Positions 35,655 to 47,820 of a stretch of 64,000 nucleotides of DNA are shown here, one piece after another; position 1 is the first letter of the stretch; each line of letters begins with the position of its first letter. A program made the position numbers and the translations under genes. The DNA is taken from positions 40,199,719-40,263,718 of the forward strand of contig CP141141.1 of the NCBI GenBank assembly GCA_035235625.1. The letters run 5' to 3'. This DNA comes from Saururus chinensis (Eukaryota > Streptophyta > Magnoliopsida > Piperales > Saururaceae). The notes under the pieces were generated by a model. It made no database searches. It was not told the DNA's origin and saw nothing but the letters and a program-made list of their open reading frames with translations.

Positions 35655-37475
35655 TCAATAGGGCCTGACCTGTAAAAAGGCTCCACATGATCCATATGAT
35701 CCGCAAGATTTACTATTATGCCCACTTTGTTTGCACCTCCCACATTTATACCCTCCTTTACCATCTCTTGGAGGGAATAACACATAAGGTATATCTCTCT
35801 CCCAAAACTCCCGACCATGAGGAGAATAGAATTGTGCAGAGTACACATTTCTATAAGCGGCCGATGTGTAATAAAGTCCTTCCTGTATAGGGTCCCGCCG
35901 CTTTCCCCACATGGCAATAAGGTGCGAGCAAGGGTACAAATAGACTTGAGGGAGATTGCATGTACAAGCATGAAGAGCCGCATTCACCATAACCTTCTGG
36001 CCATGCATTGACATCACTTCATACTTGTTGCGGTTGATCCTGTTAATTATATACTCCCCAATTTTTCTTGTTTATTCTCTAATTATTCCTTCCACTCTAG
36101 GAGTATACGGGGTGGCAAAGGCATCTGAGGCAGAAGATCGTTTAACGAAGAATTTTACTACTAGATAAAAAGTAGCCAACACTAAAGCCTGCATGTATAA
36201 TCCACATGCCCCCTTCAAGACGCTATTTAAACTTTAGCCATATTTGTAGTCGTCATGCCAAATCTTCTATAACCATCGTGAGAAAAAGACCACTGTGCAA
36301 GATGCAATTCTCCTCCTAAGAGGAGTTTTTTCCCTAGGACTCTCCTAATTAATCAAGTCCATTTTAGTATTAAATTGTTCTACTATCAGTGCACAAGTTG
36401 CTGCCCCAATCAAGTCCATCAATGTATCATTTTTAAACGCCTTAAAATTTGCCTTTATGTGACAGATGTAGTAACGATGGTAGCAATATGGCTCGGAATG
36501 AATCTCTGGCAGGGCCTTCTGAAGCCCCTTATGTCAATCTGAAATAACTACGACATTCGTTAAGCCCATAAGCACATTATCCCTCAGGTCACTTAAGAAC
36601 CATTTCTAATTATCATAATCTTCCTTTCTTACTATCCCGAATGCTAGAGGAAATAACCCAATATTTCCGCCTGTAGCAGTTGCAGCCATAAGTGAGTAGC
36701 ATTGACACCAATCACCATGATGTAATGTCGGAACCCCACTATAGACGGCCCAAATGCCCAAAACATCCGCTTAAATCTCCTATACATGCTACCATCTACA
36801 CGAGTTACTTCATCATACTCCAAGTTGTAGTAGGTGTCAGGATTCACATCTTGTACTGCCCTGAGGTACATTGGCAATAATTTGTATGTTTCCACCCAAT
36901 CCCCATAAATGGTCTTTATGGCCATATTCATTGCCGCCCATGCTTTCTTATAAGATATGTTAATATGAAATCTCTCTTTCATTCTTTGAATAATATCACT
37001 TGGTGTGAGAGTTAATTTGGCTTAGATAGCAGACATTATGACCTTCGAAACAAATGATGCACTGCACTGCCTATGATCAGTGTTAAGTTGGGCATCTCGA
37101 CATATGTGGTCACCTCCATGTCTTCAATTTAAAGTACCCTACACCTTTCTTTATTGAGCCATGAACTCTCTAAGGGCAAGTACTATCAATGCACTTCACT
37201 GTATACTCTGACATATTTGTGCATAGAACCTTGTATTTGATATGATTTTTAATTGAAAACTCCCTCAAGGCTATGACAAATACCTCTTTATTCTCAAAGA
37301 TGTGCCCAACATATAACTCTTCTTCGTTTTGTTGGTCCATATCCATGGCATAATTAACTGCCACATCTATCTCCTTATCTATGATATGTGCATAGAGTAG
37401 TTCCTCCTTGTCATAGTATGGAGGCTCTTCATCATCCACATTCATGTCATTTGCAGCAATTGTATTATCTACCAC
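35655..37475 (-). pseudogene. MuDR/MULE transposase, broken
   Basis: On the minus strand the reading starts with an acidic N-terminus (MVDNTIAANDMNVDDEEP, from 37475). It continues to the MuDR N-terminal domain (VGHIFENKEVFVIALREFSI..KCIDSTCP), then RFHINISYKKAWAAMNMA, FWAFGPSIVGFRHYIMVI and ATHLW, then FPLAFGIVRKEDYDN, WFLSDLRDN, VVVISD, HKGLQKALPEIH and YICHIKANFK, which are the DDE catalytic-core blocks of MULE transposases. A SWIM zinc finger (CTCNLPQVYLYPCSHLIA) and a zinc knuckle (CGRCKQSGHNSKSC) close it. Several frame changes and in-frame stops are present, including one in DN-stop-KWF (Trp expected) and one in SD-stop-HKG (Arg expected). It is therefore non-functional. Confidence 0.85.
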
Positions 37476-39249
37476 ATCACCCCCTAGCCGCCAACCATCT
37501 ATTGAGCACTTTCTTCACCTTTGACCCATTCTTCGTTCATGTCGTACTCTTCTTCACTTGCTTCGCCAATATTATCTTCACCTTTATTGACCTCATTTAC
37601 ATCAACATCTTCATCATGGACATAAGCATCCCTACAAATGAACATCACATATGTATATATGACTTAACCATTTCTTTAATACCTAAAAATGGTATATTCG
37701 TTTATGAATATGTATTTTACCTTGAATTGGATGGTCTAGCATCAGTATGTCCAACACTTGTGTAGGGGTAATGAATGTTCATCGAGCTTTGAGTTCCATA
37801 CCACGCACTGCCTTTCACTAGGCACTCGGGCCTCTTTTTCTAGAAATAGCTCAAAACAAATTATGTGAGGCAAATGGTGAAACATAAAACTCAATGATGC
37901 ATCATCATGTATCATCATTTATACATATTAGTCCCGATCTCAATCCAAATGTTGGAATATTACATTTTATAGTAATTTTTCATCTTCTTCAATCTCACCC
38001 AACTCTGATACTTGCAACTCAAATTCATCATAAGTAGACGGTTTCTTAATTAATAATCTATATGTCTGTCATTCATAGTGAAGTATAAAACTAACCATTG
38101 CTTCTGCCATCTCTATTCACTTAATTCATAAACAATAAATTACATAAATAATGTATTCATCAATTGCCTCAAAATAACTGCTTTACTTAACGAAACATGA
38201 GATAAATCTAGCTTAATATAAAAACTAGCAGTAAATAAATCAATTGCATACTATCAAAATCAGGTTTTTAAGATAAAAACTAGCATCATAATTTTTTAAA
38301 AAAATCACCTATTTTCCCGCCCTCTTCCCTTCACCCACCCACCACTAGCCCCTCTCCCCGCCACACCTCCTTCCCAACCTCCCTCTTCCTCATCACCATT
38401 TCATACTCCACCCAAAACTAACCCGTATCCTAGCAAACCCCCTTCTCGGCCTCCCTATTCCCCCTGCCTCCCCCTTCCTACTCCACTCTCAGCCCCACTT
38501 CCAGCCACCCATCACACCATATCAAACAACCATCACCCCATACCAAATTCTTTCACTTGATTGTTTAGCATTTCAACAATAAATTATCAATAGAATGCAT
38601 CGGTTGACCCCATCTCAAACAGAACAAAACATAAATTCAAATAGAAATCCAAGGCAAACCTACATCCAGTTGATGTATTGACGAGTTGTAAGTATAAGAA
38701 AACACCAAGCATTCACTATCATAAACTCAAATCAACAAATTATCAAACGTAAAAATCCCTACAATAAACCCAAATCACCACAGACAATTGAAGGTTAAGC
38801 CCACACTACCAACAATAATAAATTTTCACAAAAAAATAGATCAAAACATAAATGCACAACAAGAAGCATAAAAAAGACCAACCTCTCTTTACCTTGATCC
38901 ATGAACAGGGTAGGCGGCTTGTGAAATTGGTGGCGATCACTCCTGGTGGTAGTTGATTCCGGAGATCAATGAAGGTAGTGAGTGGAGACGGACGAGGGAG
39001 ATGAAGAGAGGGAAAGCAGATGGGAGAAGGAGAGGAGGAGACCGACAGGACAATGATTTTGGGCACGACGGCGCACTTCCTGGGGCACAACGGAGTCGAA
39101 TTTGGGAGAGTCGTGTAAGAAGAACTGGAAGCGGTGTCGAGGTTAAAACAAAGGTGATTTTGTCCTTTGGAAGGACAAATTCACCTTAAGTTGATTTCGT
39201 TCATGAAATCACTTGAAATTTTTATTGATTTCGACCTTTAGAAGTATGA
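37476..39249. other. MULE 5' region, non-coding
   Basis: Sequence between the transposase start and the right terminal repeat. It probably holds the transposase promoter. A C-rich pyrimidine stretch lies at 38310-38530. Open frames here have no known domain. Confidence 0.45.
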
Positions 39250-39433
39250 AATCAACTTAAAAAATAATTTTGTCGTTCTAAAAGATAAAATTAATTAATT
39301 TTTTTAAAAAACGCTACACAAGTGTCAGCGCTTAGCTGGAACCTATATGGATAAAAAGAACACCACTTTGGGGAATATTTCCTAAAGTGGGTTATTTCAG
39401 TAATTTTTTAAATATTATTTAAATAATTTTTTC
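39250..39433 (-). repeat. MULE terminal inverted repeat, right
   Basis: Complement of 31278-31460 with roughly 75-80 percent identity by eye. The adjoining 39145-39250 has further diverged copies of the GATTTCGTCCTTT / AAAGGACGAAATC fold-back. Confidence 0.8.
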
Positions 39434-40006
39434 TTATTTTTTTAATTTATTTATAACAACTATAAATAACCATAGTAATGATGTTAATTTTCTATCTTAG
39501 TAATATATGATTAAGTGAATAAAAAATATTTATTTTAATTTTTTAAGCATATTTAGAAAAATATAAAAGATGATAATTATTCGATTAATTGGCTTATTAT
39601 TAGTAAAAAAATGATTATGAAAGTATTTATACAATTTATTTAATAAAATGATTATAAATAAAATTTTAAAAATAACTATAATAATAAAATAAATTAACCG
39701 CAATTATATTGTTATATTGGCGGCCCTACATATATAGTAATGTATGAACCGTCATCTCATAAGAAAAGGCTCTGATATATATAACCGAAAAATGCTTTAG
39801 TTACTAGGGAGGCGTAAATGTGAATCTGAAAAACGCTTCTAGAGAGTGGCGTACTCGTCATCCAAATAAAAATTGCCCCTGTTTTAAAAGACGATTTTTT
39901 TTAAAAGATATTGATTTTTCAGGCCCAGTTTCACCCCCACCTGCGTCTCTCTTTCCTTCCCACCACCTCTCGTCCACCCTCTTCTCGCCGGCGGCGCAAA
40001 TCTCCG

Positions 40007-40043
<37 letters not shown>

Positions 40044-41661
40044 CAGATATGTGGCATGGCAATTCTGGCACCTTGTCCAGTCCAAGAGTTGGAGGAATCG
40101 CCGGTACCATTCCCATTTCAATTGGGTACTATTGAAACCTCCTCCCAATGCCATGATGCTTCCCGCGATGGCGAGGTTGTGGCGAGGGAAATCTCCACCT
40201 CTGCTATGCCAGTCCCGATGCCGCCCGTTTGCCTGCGGGGTTAGATTGGGCGGCTGCCGTGGCCGCTTGACCGAGCACGACTGCTAGATCGAGCGCTTCC
40301 TCTGGTTTAGGAGGCCGCAGCTGCTCACTCAAGCAGCATAAGCAGTGGAGCCGCTAGATCTGACGGCGACGTTCTGCCAGGGTTGACAAATTTTACGGCC
40401 ATGGCCCTGGGAGCCGTTACAGCTGCTGAATCGAGCTTCTGTAACTCGGTTCAAGGCCCCTGGTTTTGGGGACATGGCGGGCAATTAGGGGGCCCCAATA
40501 TATTAATTCCTGTTTGTTTTGATCTGAATAATTATTAATGCTTTGAATGATTAGTCATTTTCATGTTTTCTTTATCAATTACATTTCATGTTACTTGTCT
40601 GGTTGTGTTGGTTGGTGTAGCTGCAAGGTGGTTGGTGATGATGGTGGAATGATTAGAAGGCCTGTGGCTGTGTGATTTATTTGCTATATGTTATTTTGTC
40701 ATGCTTTGTTTGGATGAATAAACCGTGATTTAAGTGTGCTCGTGGATGTGAATTTCATAACTATTTAAAAAATAATTCACTGTTTAATATTGGATAACAA
40801 TTAAAAAATTGTGGAATTCTGCCGTACAAGCTCTCACATCATCATCATAGTTACGATTTATGACTTGAACCCGCTACTAAATGCGGGAATTCTGCCAAAC
40901 AAGCTTTCTTACATTGTCATCATGGTTATAATATAGTCCTTAAACCAGCTATTTGAGATCAATGACTTAGACTCTATAAGTTGACTTTGACTACTCAAAA
41001 CGGTTATGCAGAATTCATGGAAGAACATAGAGGCAGGTGGCTGTCCTGAATGATGCAACCCTCAATGGAAGGATTGGGTAATAGTCTAACATTACTCCTA
41101 ATTTCAAATTTACTACAAAATTCAAACCAACAAATATGGGTCACAAACCTGTTAGAATGTATTTTTCCGTGAAAGCAAAGTGTTAATTTTTAGTAATGTT
41201 TCACAATCAGTTCATGCATTGTAAATGTATTGTTTTTCTCCTTTCAAAAACATATTTTATAATTGTTACAGTATGGATTGTCTGAGATAATGCACGATTG
41301 CAAGTCTTTCATCAATTTTTTTTTTATTATATGTAACATCTTCCCTGTCTTCTTAAGCATCCCTTATTCTGTTTCATTTGGGTTACATTTAGTTTGAGAA
41401 TTTACTGCTAATTATTGTACTGTTGTTGAGTTTAGTTATTCCTCAGTGGAACAAATTACAAGACCTGATGATAAGTAAGGCATAATGCGAGATAGAAGGC
41501 TTTGACATTTTTCTGAATGTATAAAACGGGTATTCAAATTTGATTGAGAGCTCTATTGGTTTGAATAAGAAAGTTGCTGCACATGTTATGGACTATCAAA
41601 AACTTTGAAAAGTTTCTGGCGGCACTCATATTTACAATTTTGATATTTGAGCACCTTAACG
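39434..41661 (+). promoter_or_regulatory. Upstream region of LCB1, probable leader exon and intron
   Basis: Up to about 39900 the DNA is AT-rich. From 39930 to about 40480 it is GC-rich with CCACCACCTCTCG, CGCCGGCGGCG and a (TC)n run (40012-40040), typical of a plant 5' leader. The 155-codon frame 39820-40287 has no recognised domain. The sequence then turns AT-rich until the LCB1 start at 41662, with an acceptor-like TTTGAG just upstream at 41642-41651. I infer a 5'-UTR intron of roughly 1.2-1.5 kb, unproven. No other gene was seen. Confidence 0.4.
40012..40040. repeat. (TC)n microsatellite in the probable LCB1 leader
   Basis: About 29 bases of TC dinucleotides ending at TTTTCAG. Confidence 0.95.
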
Positions 41662-44600
41662 ATGACATCTACTGTTACAAAAATGGTTAACACCGCTTTA
41701 GATTGGGTTCTTATGGCATTCGATGCCCCTCTTGCTCGAGCTGTCGTTTTTGGCGTACATATTGATGGTAAGTTTTATGCACACTTTCTTTGGGTTACTC
41801 TCTCTCACTCAATTTATTAGTACCTTTAAATTTTGTTGAATCTTTTGGTTGAAGGGCATTTTGTTGTGGAAGTCCTTCTTGTGGCAGTCATCCTATTTCA
41901 ACTATTCCAGAAGAGTTACAAGCCCCCAAAACGGCCTTTGACAGAGAAGGTTGGAAAAATTAATTATTGTTTAAATATGCATACTGGATAATTTATGGGA
42001 ACTAATAGATTTAGTGAATGTACTTTAGGTGCATTCTCATCAACACAGCTTGTATTATGGATTTTCTAGAAAACATCGTTCACCAGATGAAGATTATTTA
42101 TTAATGTATTTCCCTTCTGTTTCACTGCTGCACTGCAGGAAATTGATGACCTTTGTGAGGAATGGGAACCTGAATCTCTTATTCCGTCTTTGACAGGAGG
42201 GATGGAATATGAGCCTCCAGTATTGGAAAGGTAAATACTGTCAATTGTTGTGTATTTTTTCTATTTCCCTTCTTCACTCTAAGGTTTTGTTTGGTTGACT
42301 TTGTTGTTCGGCCTTGGCATTGCTATATTAATATGTAGTAAACAAGAATGTCTGTTTTTTTGTAATTAGAACGTATTAGATGGATAGGAAATGGATAATT
42401 AGAAACAGATGCTTTGATTTATTTTTCCTAATTGATTGTTAGCTGCTTGGAACTAATTTTTAGAATTCTTTCTTATGTTCATTCATGAATTGCCTTTTGC
42501 AGTGCTGCGGGACCCCATACTATAATTGGTGGAAAGGAAGTTATAAACTTTGCTTCAGCAAACTATCTTGGATTAATTGGACATGAGATGCTAATTGTGA
42601 GCCTAGTGAATCCACTGAATTTTCCATAATATCTTGGTGTTTTATCTTATTTTCATTTATTTCTGAACGTTACATATCTGAATTTTAGCTGCATCTCAGG
42701 AATCTTGCACCACCACATTGGAGAAATATGGAGTTGGTTCTGCTGGTCCCCGTGGATTCTATGGTACTATTGGTATGCTTTCCTGCCTTGACCTAATTCA
42801 TCTGTTTCATTTGCTTCTTTTCTTTTCATATGTGGTCCTTGAAGAGTGATGTTTTCGTGAGAGGTCTATTTAGTACTGCATTCTGCATACTTTCCAGATT
42901 CTCACCTTGACTGTGAAGCCAGAATTGCCAAGTTCCTGAGGACTCCTGACTCAATTCTTTATTCTTACGGGATTTCTACAATATTCAGTGTGATTCCAGC
43001 TTTCTGCAAGAAAGGAGACGTAATTGTTGTGTGAGTACATGGTATCATTTTTCTTTTTCTAAATTAGTGGAGATAAAAGAAATAGCTTTGACAGAATGAA
43101 ATTTCACCAAGTTAATGAGGATGTTCTCTTTATCTGGTAATAAGATACTTTTAAAGTACAAAAATGTTATTCATGTTATGTGTTTGAAATATTTTGGGAC
43201 TGTAGCGCATATCCTCTGCCATTTTCCTTTTGATTTCAACTAAAATTTTACATGGATGCATGACAGAAATACATTGAGTTTGGAATGCAGTAATGGTTCC
43301 GCTGTAATTAATCTTTTAGATGAGTTCTAGGATCTTTTTTCCCCCTATTCTATTTTTTCGAGTAGACTTACAAAGGTTAGATATTTAAAGCTGCTAAATT
43401 TAGTTGGAAAATATTGAACTTGTTTTGTTTGTTGACTCTTCTTTACATTATCTTTGCATCTAGTGATGAGGGTGTTCATTGGGGTGTACAAAATGGTCTT
43501 TATCTCTCTAGAAGCAAAATTGTCTATTTTAAGCACAACGATATGGAATCACTCAAAAACACTTTGGAGAAAGTTACTCGAGAATATCAGCGAGCTAAAA
43601 AGGTTCGACGTTACATTGTGGTTGAAGCCATATACCAGGTATTGTATGGTACTGCAGAAAGTTAAATTACTTTTGTAGGTTGAATCATTATTATTATTAT
43701 CAGTATTTGAAAATTTGAAAAATGTAATATCACTGCTTACAAAAAAAAAGGATATTCCTTTATTTTGAAATATATATTTGTTGTTGGTTTATTTATTTTA
43801 CATCCTAAGAAATTTTTTACCTTTTTTTTTCTTTAATGTTGGATTCTGTGAAAATACTCCCATCAAAAGAATGCAAGTTTTAGTTTTCTAAGTATCAGAT
43901 TTGGAACATGCAGAATTCAGGTCAAATTACTCCGTTAGATGTGGTTGTTCAATTGAAAGAGAAATATAAATTTCGAGTTGTGTTAGATGAGAGCAATTCA
44001 TTTGGTGTGCTTGGGAATTCTGGAAGAGGTCTCACTGAATATTATGGGATACCTGTAAGTTACTTCATCACTTTTTTATGCTGGTGAGTTATAATGAGTT
44101 ATGTACTTTCATTGAAATGTTGGTGAAATATATGGTTTATGCAGATTGGAAAAATTGATATTATAACCGCTGCAATGGGGCATGCATTAGCAACAGATGG
44201 TGGGTTCTGCACAGGGAGCGTCAGAGTTGTGGATCACCAGGTATCATTAAACTTGTATAATGGAACATAGTGAACTCCATTCAAGGCTGAATTATTGAAA
44301 TATATATAAAAATTTGATTTCTTTATATCCATTGTAACTGGGTATGGCAGCGTCTTAGTAGCTCTGGCTATGTGTTTTCTGCGTCATTGCCTCCTTATCT
44401 TGCAAGTGCGGCAATTACTGCAATTGATATCTTGGAGGAAAATCCTAAGCTTTTAACAAAGTTGAAGGAAAATGTTGCTCTTCTTTGCAAAGGTTTGTTC
44501 TTATATTGTTTGCTGCAAGTTTATAAGTATACTTAAGAAGGTGTGCTGCTCTTTTATTATATGTACTTCGATTTAGTTATGCTGCATACAGGATTTTATT

Positions 44601-47361
44601 TCTCGTTTCACTTTCATCCTCGATTCCGGTTTCTAGTTGGAACTTATATTTCCCTCAACCAACAGATACTCTTGTCTTTGTAGTGTCTATTTTGTTCTAA
44701 TTTTCTCTAACGGCTCTCTCCTATTTTCTGACTTCCCTCCAATCTGTTTACGACCTCATCTCTATGTTGGACAATCAAAATATGGAAGAATGAAGTTCTC
44801 TGAATGTTTAAATAATTTATCTTGCTAGCTCTTTAATGGCTCTCACCTATCTCTTACCTCTCTCCAATCTGTTATGAACTCATCTCTATGTGAGAGAATC
44901 AAAATATGGAAGAATGAAGTTCTCTAAATGTTTAAAAAATTTATCTTGCTAGTTCTAAAATTATGCTGTAATTTTCAAAGATTTCATTTTAGTGTTTTAT
45001 TTCCACTTAAAAGCCTCAATAATTTCCCCTTTCTTCTACCTATGTGGAAGGAGATTTGTTTGAAGCTAAAACATTTTGTTCAGCTCCTTTATCCGTTTAC
45101 TGTTGCCTTTCAGTGGCCGAATTTACTGTTGCCTTTCACTTGCTGAATTTACTGTTGCCATTCATTTACTGCTAAGAGTTGTCAATTGACGTCATTTTTT
45201 ACTTGTCAATAAACCTCTCATTCTACTAGGGTATAGATAATAGAAAGAGTCAACTTCTCCTGCGATGAAAGGAGCAGCATGTGCTGGTATTTCCAATCAC
45301 AGGAGTCTCCACCATTGCCTCAGTTTCAAGTTTGTTTAAAATCTTAAGCGTGGAGTATCAACAGTATTTTAGCAGCCTTGTGTCTTTGAACAAAAGCAAT
45401 CAGTCCAAACTCACCCAGTATTATTAAGAAGAGTGGATGCCCAAGTCATGAGGCTGAAAATTTTGTAAATGTGTTATTAGTTCAAAAGCATTGATGATGA
45501 ATGCATTAAGTTTGGGCTGTCCTTTTTTGTCTTTGTTCAAATATTGTTTTTCTTTTTAAATCTTTTCTTATTTGATTTCAGCTTCTCAGGACTGTTAAAT
45601 ATTGTATATTTCATATATTTTTTCAAAAGATATTGATAACTTCTATGGGACTCTTGTAAATGCTTTGTTAGAGATCTGTGTGGCTAAAGCAATTTCCTTT
45701 TGCAATTGAAAGACTTATAATTCGACAAATTAATTAGCACAATGCTCACATGGAATTTAGATAATGGGCCTCAGAAATTCATGAATGTAAATTGTGCTAA
45801 CATGGAATTTAGATTATGGGCCTTGGAAATTCATTAATTTAATTGAGGTAAATATCTGAATTATAATATATTACTATCTATAATGTTTTTACTATAACAT
45901 GGCCAGAATTACTTGCATGTTCTAAAGATCACAACTATTCTAAGAATAAGAGACATCACAATTAGAAATAACGGGTGACATATCTTCAATGCTCCTAGAA
46001 CAACTTGTTACTGGAATGTTGAGGATAATATTGCCGACATAAAAGACCTAAATTTTTGGAAACAAACTGTATATCTTGCAGCTTTTACTTTGAATAAGAT
46101 GCTTTATTTTACAACTCTGCAGCTAATGTTAAACTGATTAACCACTCAACTACAACCTGGTGGGCTAGTCTCTGAAATATAGATTTTTAGGGCCCAAACA
46201 ATAGTTTTTGTTAGTAAATGCATAATTTTGGGTATATAGTTGGTATCTTTAGATATTAAATGGCTAGAGAGGAAGGAAAAAGGGAATGGATAGAGGGAAA
46301 TAGGGGAGCAAAGAGAGGAAGCAAAAGAGAGTGAGAGGGCAAGAGGAGAGGGACGTAGAGAGAGAGGGGGGGAGAGAGATGAAGCAGAAAGGGGCAGCTA
46401 AAGAGAGATGAAGAAGGCAATTAGAAGTTAGGATAAACATATCCTCCTCCGTGTATCATCCCTTTTCTTTCTTTTTGCTTAGCATATTATCCCTTTTCTT
46501 ACACAAATGCTTAGAAAAAAACTTCCTTACGCGAATTGTATCTTTTACAGAATAATTGTAAATAATTTCTACTCAAGGAGTTATAAGAGAAACTCAGCAT
46601 AAGTTAAGTATTATCACTTCCCATTAAATCAGAAGTTGATCCAGTTAACTGCATGTGTGTATGAGTTCTTAACCGCATGTTGGAATCCCTATGTGCATTT
46701 TGTAGTTTGTTAGAGATAATTCAAATTTGATAGTGTGTCAGTTTTAAAATTTGTCTTCCACTAGATTGCATTAAGCATTATGGCAGACAGCAAAATTGGT
46801 ATTTGATATCAAAACATTATATCTCAAACTGACGGTCATGCTATAATGCATGCAAGATATTTGATTTCCAAGGAGACACACAATTTCAGTTGTTGGACTT
46901 GGTACTTTTGTTTTTGTTATCTTCCTGTTGTATACCTAATTAATTGTTTAAATACTTGTTTCTGTATAATGCAGGTTTACTGGACATACCAAGTCTCACT
47001 ATTACAAGTAATCCACTTTCACCTATTGTATTTCTCAAACTAAAAAATTCCACAGGAAGCTTTGGCGAAGATTTAAAGCTGCTTGAAGAAATAGCTGAAC
47101 GTGTAAGACCAAATTACCTATGAATCTAGCCCCTTGATGTAAAGAACATGTTAGCGAGGTTTCTCTAACAGTCCTTTCTTTCAGGTACTAAAAGAAGATT
47201 CCATTTTTATAACAGCTGCAAGAAAGTCCGTGAATGATAGGTGCAAACTTCCAGCAGGTCTGCGCCTGTATGTTTCTGCCGCTCATACGGAGTCTGATTT
47301 GCTGAGGGCATCTGAAGCATTACAAAGGGTTGCAGCCTCTGTGGGTTCAATTCATAAGTAG
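41662..47361 (+). CDS. LCB1: Serine palmitoyltransferase subunit LCB1
   Basis: Twelve exons: 41662-41767, 41855-41949, 42139-42230, 42503-42596, 42700-42772, 42898-43030, 43464-43638, 43914-44054, 44145-44240, 44351-44492, 46975-47102, 47185-47361. All have GT..AG junctions and together encode 483 residues; Arabidopsis LCB1 has 482. The protein is the non-catalytic subunit that pairs with LCB2 in the ER membrane to condense serine with palmitoyl-CoA, the first step of sphingolipid synthesis. A membrane segment lies at about residues 38-54, followed by the [11 protein letters not shown] motif. The aminotransferase-fold core includes [61 protein letters not shown] and [17 protein letters not shown]. 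At this last site LCB2 has the PLP lysine and LCB1 does not. Residue 144, Cys in Arabidopsis, yeast and human LCB1, is Ala here. Intron 10 is 2.48 kb and repeat-rich. Confidence 0.97.
44708..44952. repeat. Tandem duplication in LCB1 intron 10
   Basis: Two adjacent copies of about 120 bases (44708-44828 and 44834-44952, period about 125) share TCTCCAATCTGTT, ATCAAAATATGGAAGAATGA and TTTATCTTGCTAG. Just downstream, TTTACTGTTGCC is repeated three times (45100-45165). Confidence 0.9.
46263..46410. repeat. Polypurine tract in LCB1 intron 10
   Basis: About 150 bases that are almost entirely A and G on the plus strand (GAGAGGAAGGAAAAAGGGAA and similar). No unit length is obvious. Confidence 0.85.
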
Positions 47362-47600
47362 AACTCTCATTGACATTCCTTAATGGAATTTATTCTTTCT
47401 GGCGTAATGGAGAAGTGAAGAAACCAAAATGGTCCTGCTACCTTGGATCAGTTCTTTGAAGATTTCCGTCACTTGATTTTGTAGATCTTGATATGTAAAT
47501 AGACGTTTGGCCACTAAATGCTCCTCATGGAAAATTTTGTTTTATTTGTTTGATGCATTTGTAAGTTATTGGTCTCCTGTTAGATTTCATGCTGGAGTCA

Positions 47601-47820
47601 CTTCATATTGTTTGGTAAAGTATTATTGTTATCACTGGAAGCAGGATATTGTGTTGGAAGTTTAGAAACATATTGTTTCCACTAGTGTTTTTTTTTATAT
47701 ATATACTAGAAGCCTCCTTGCTTCATTTTGTTTGGTATTATGTTATTGTTATCACCAGAGGCAAGATCTAGTGGTGGAAGTTGAGAAATATATTTGTTTC
47801 CAACAATAGTTTTATGTTTT
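47601..47820. repeat. Tandem duplication downstream of LCB1
   Basis: Copies near 47601-47694 and 47721-47817 share CTTCATWTTGTTTGGTA, TTATTGTTATCAC and GGTGGAAGTT-like phrases; period 120. Confidence 0.8.

Larger units (their letters stand above)
31940..35660 (-). pseudogene. Plant mobile domain (PMD, aminotransferase-like) gene of the MULE, interrupted
   Basis: Read on the minus strand, a first piece (about 35640-35588) ends at a splice donor. Then from about 35520 come HFIHLQYIRLDRPLLTALVE, WRETQTFHLPYGEMLITLMD, VAVLLGLRIDGEAVTG and, further on, HARAYLLHLLGATIFADN and YAWDNATLAFLY. These are the successive blocks of the plant mobile domain (the region related to MAIN/MAIL proteins). At least two in-frame stops break it: one after SLR where Trp is usual (near 35147) and one after FLY where Arg is usual (near 34935). 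The C-terminal part (DMTYQPRGASEAAL) resumes beyond the inserted LTR at about 32499, followed by a donor GTAAGTAT and a last exon ending at 31940 or just beyond. No transcription evidence is available. Confidence 0.75.
31278..39433 (-). mobile_element. Mutator-like element (MULE) carrying transposase and plant mobile domain genes
   Basis: About 8.2 kb bounded by long inverted repeats of roughly 180 bases. Left 31278-31460 matches the complement of 39250-39433, for example AAATTATTTAAATAATATTT at both tips, AACCCACTTTRGGAAATATT and GTGGTGTTCTTTTTATCCA. Outside are TTAGTTTTT (31269-31277) and TTATTTTTT (39434-39442), 8 of 9 identical, the size of a Mutator target duplication, although these are low-complexity bases. 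On the minus strand are a MuDR-type transposase (broken), a SWIM-type zinc finger, a zinc knuckle and a PMD gene (broken). A solo LTR sits inside (32500-34086). The association of PMD with MULE transposases is known in plants. This copy can no longer encode its own transposase. Confidence 0.85.

Noticed and set aside
39820..40287. 155-codon plus-strand frame with a Ser-Leu run from the TC repeat
   Set aside because: Likely the untranslated leader of LCB1; the encoded residues match nothing that I recognise and the middle is a microsatellite.
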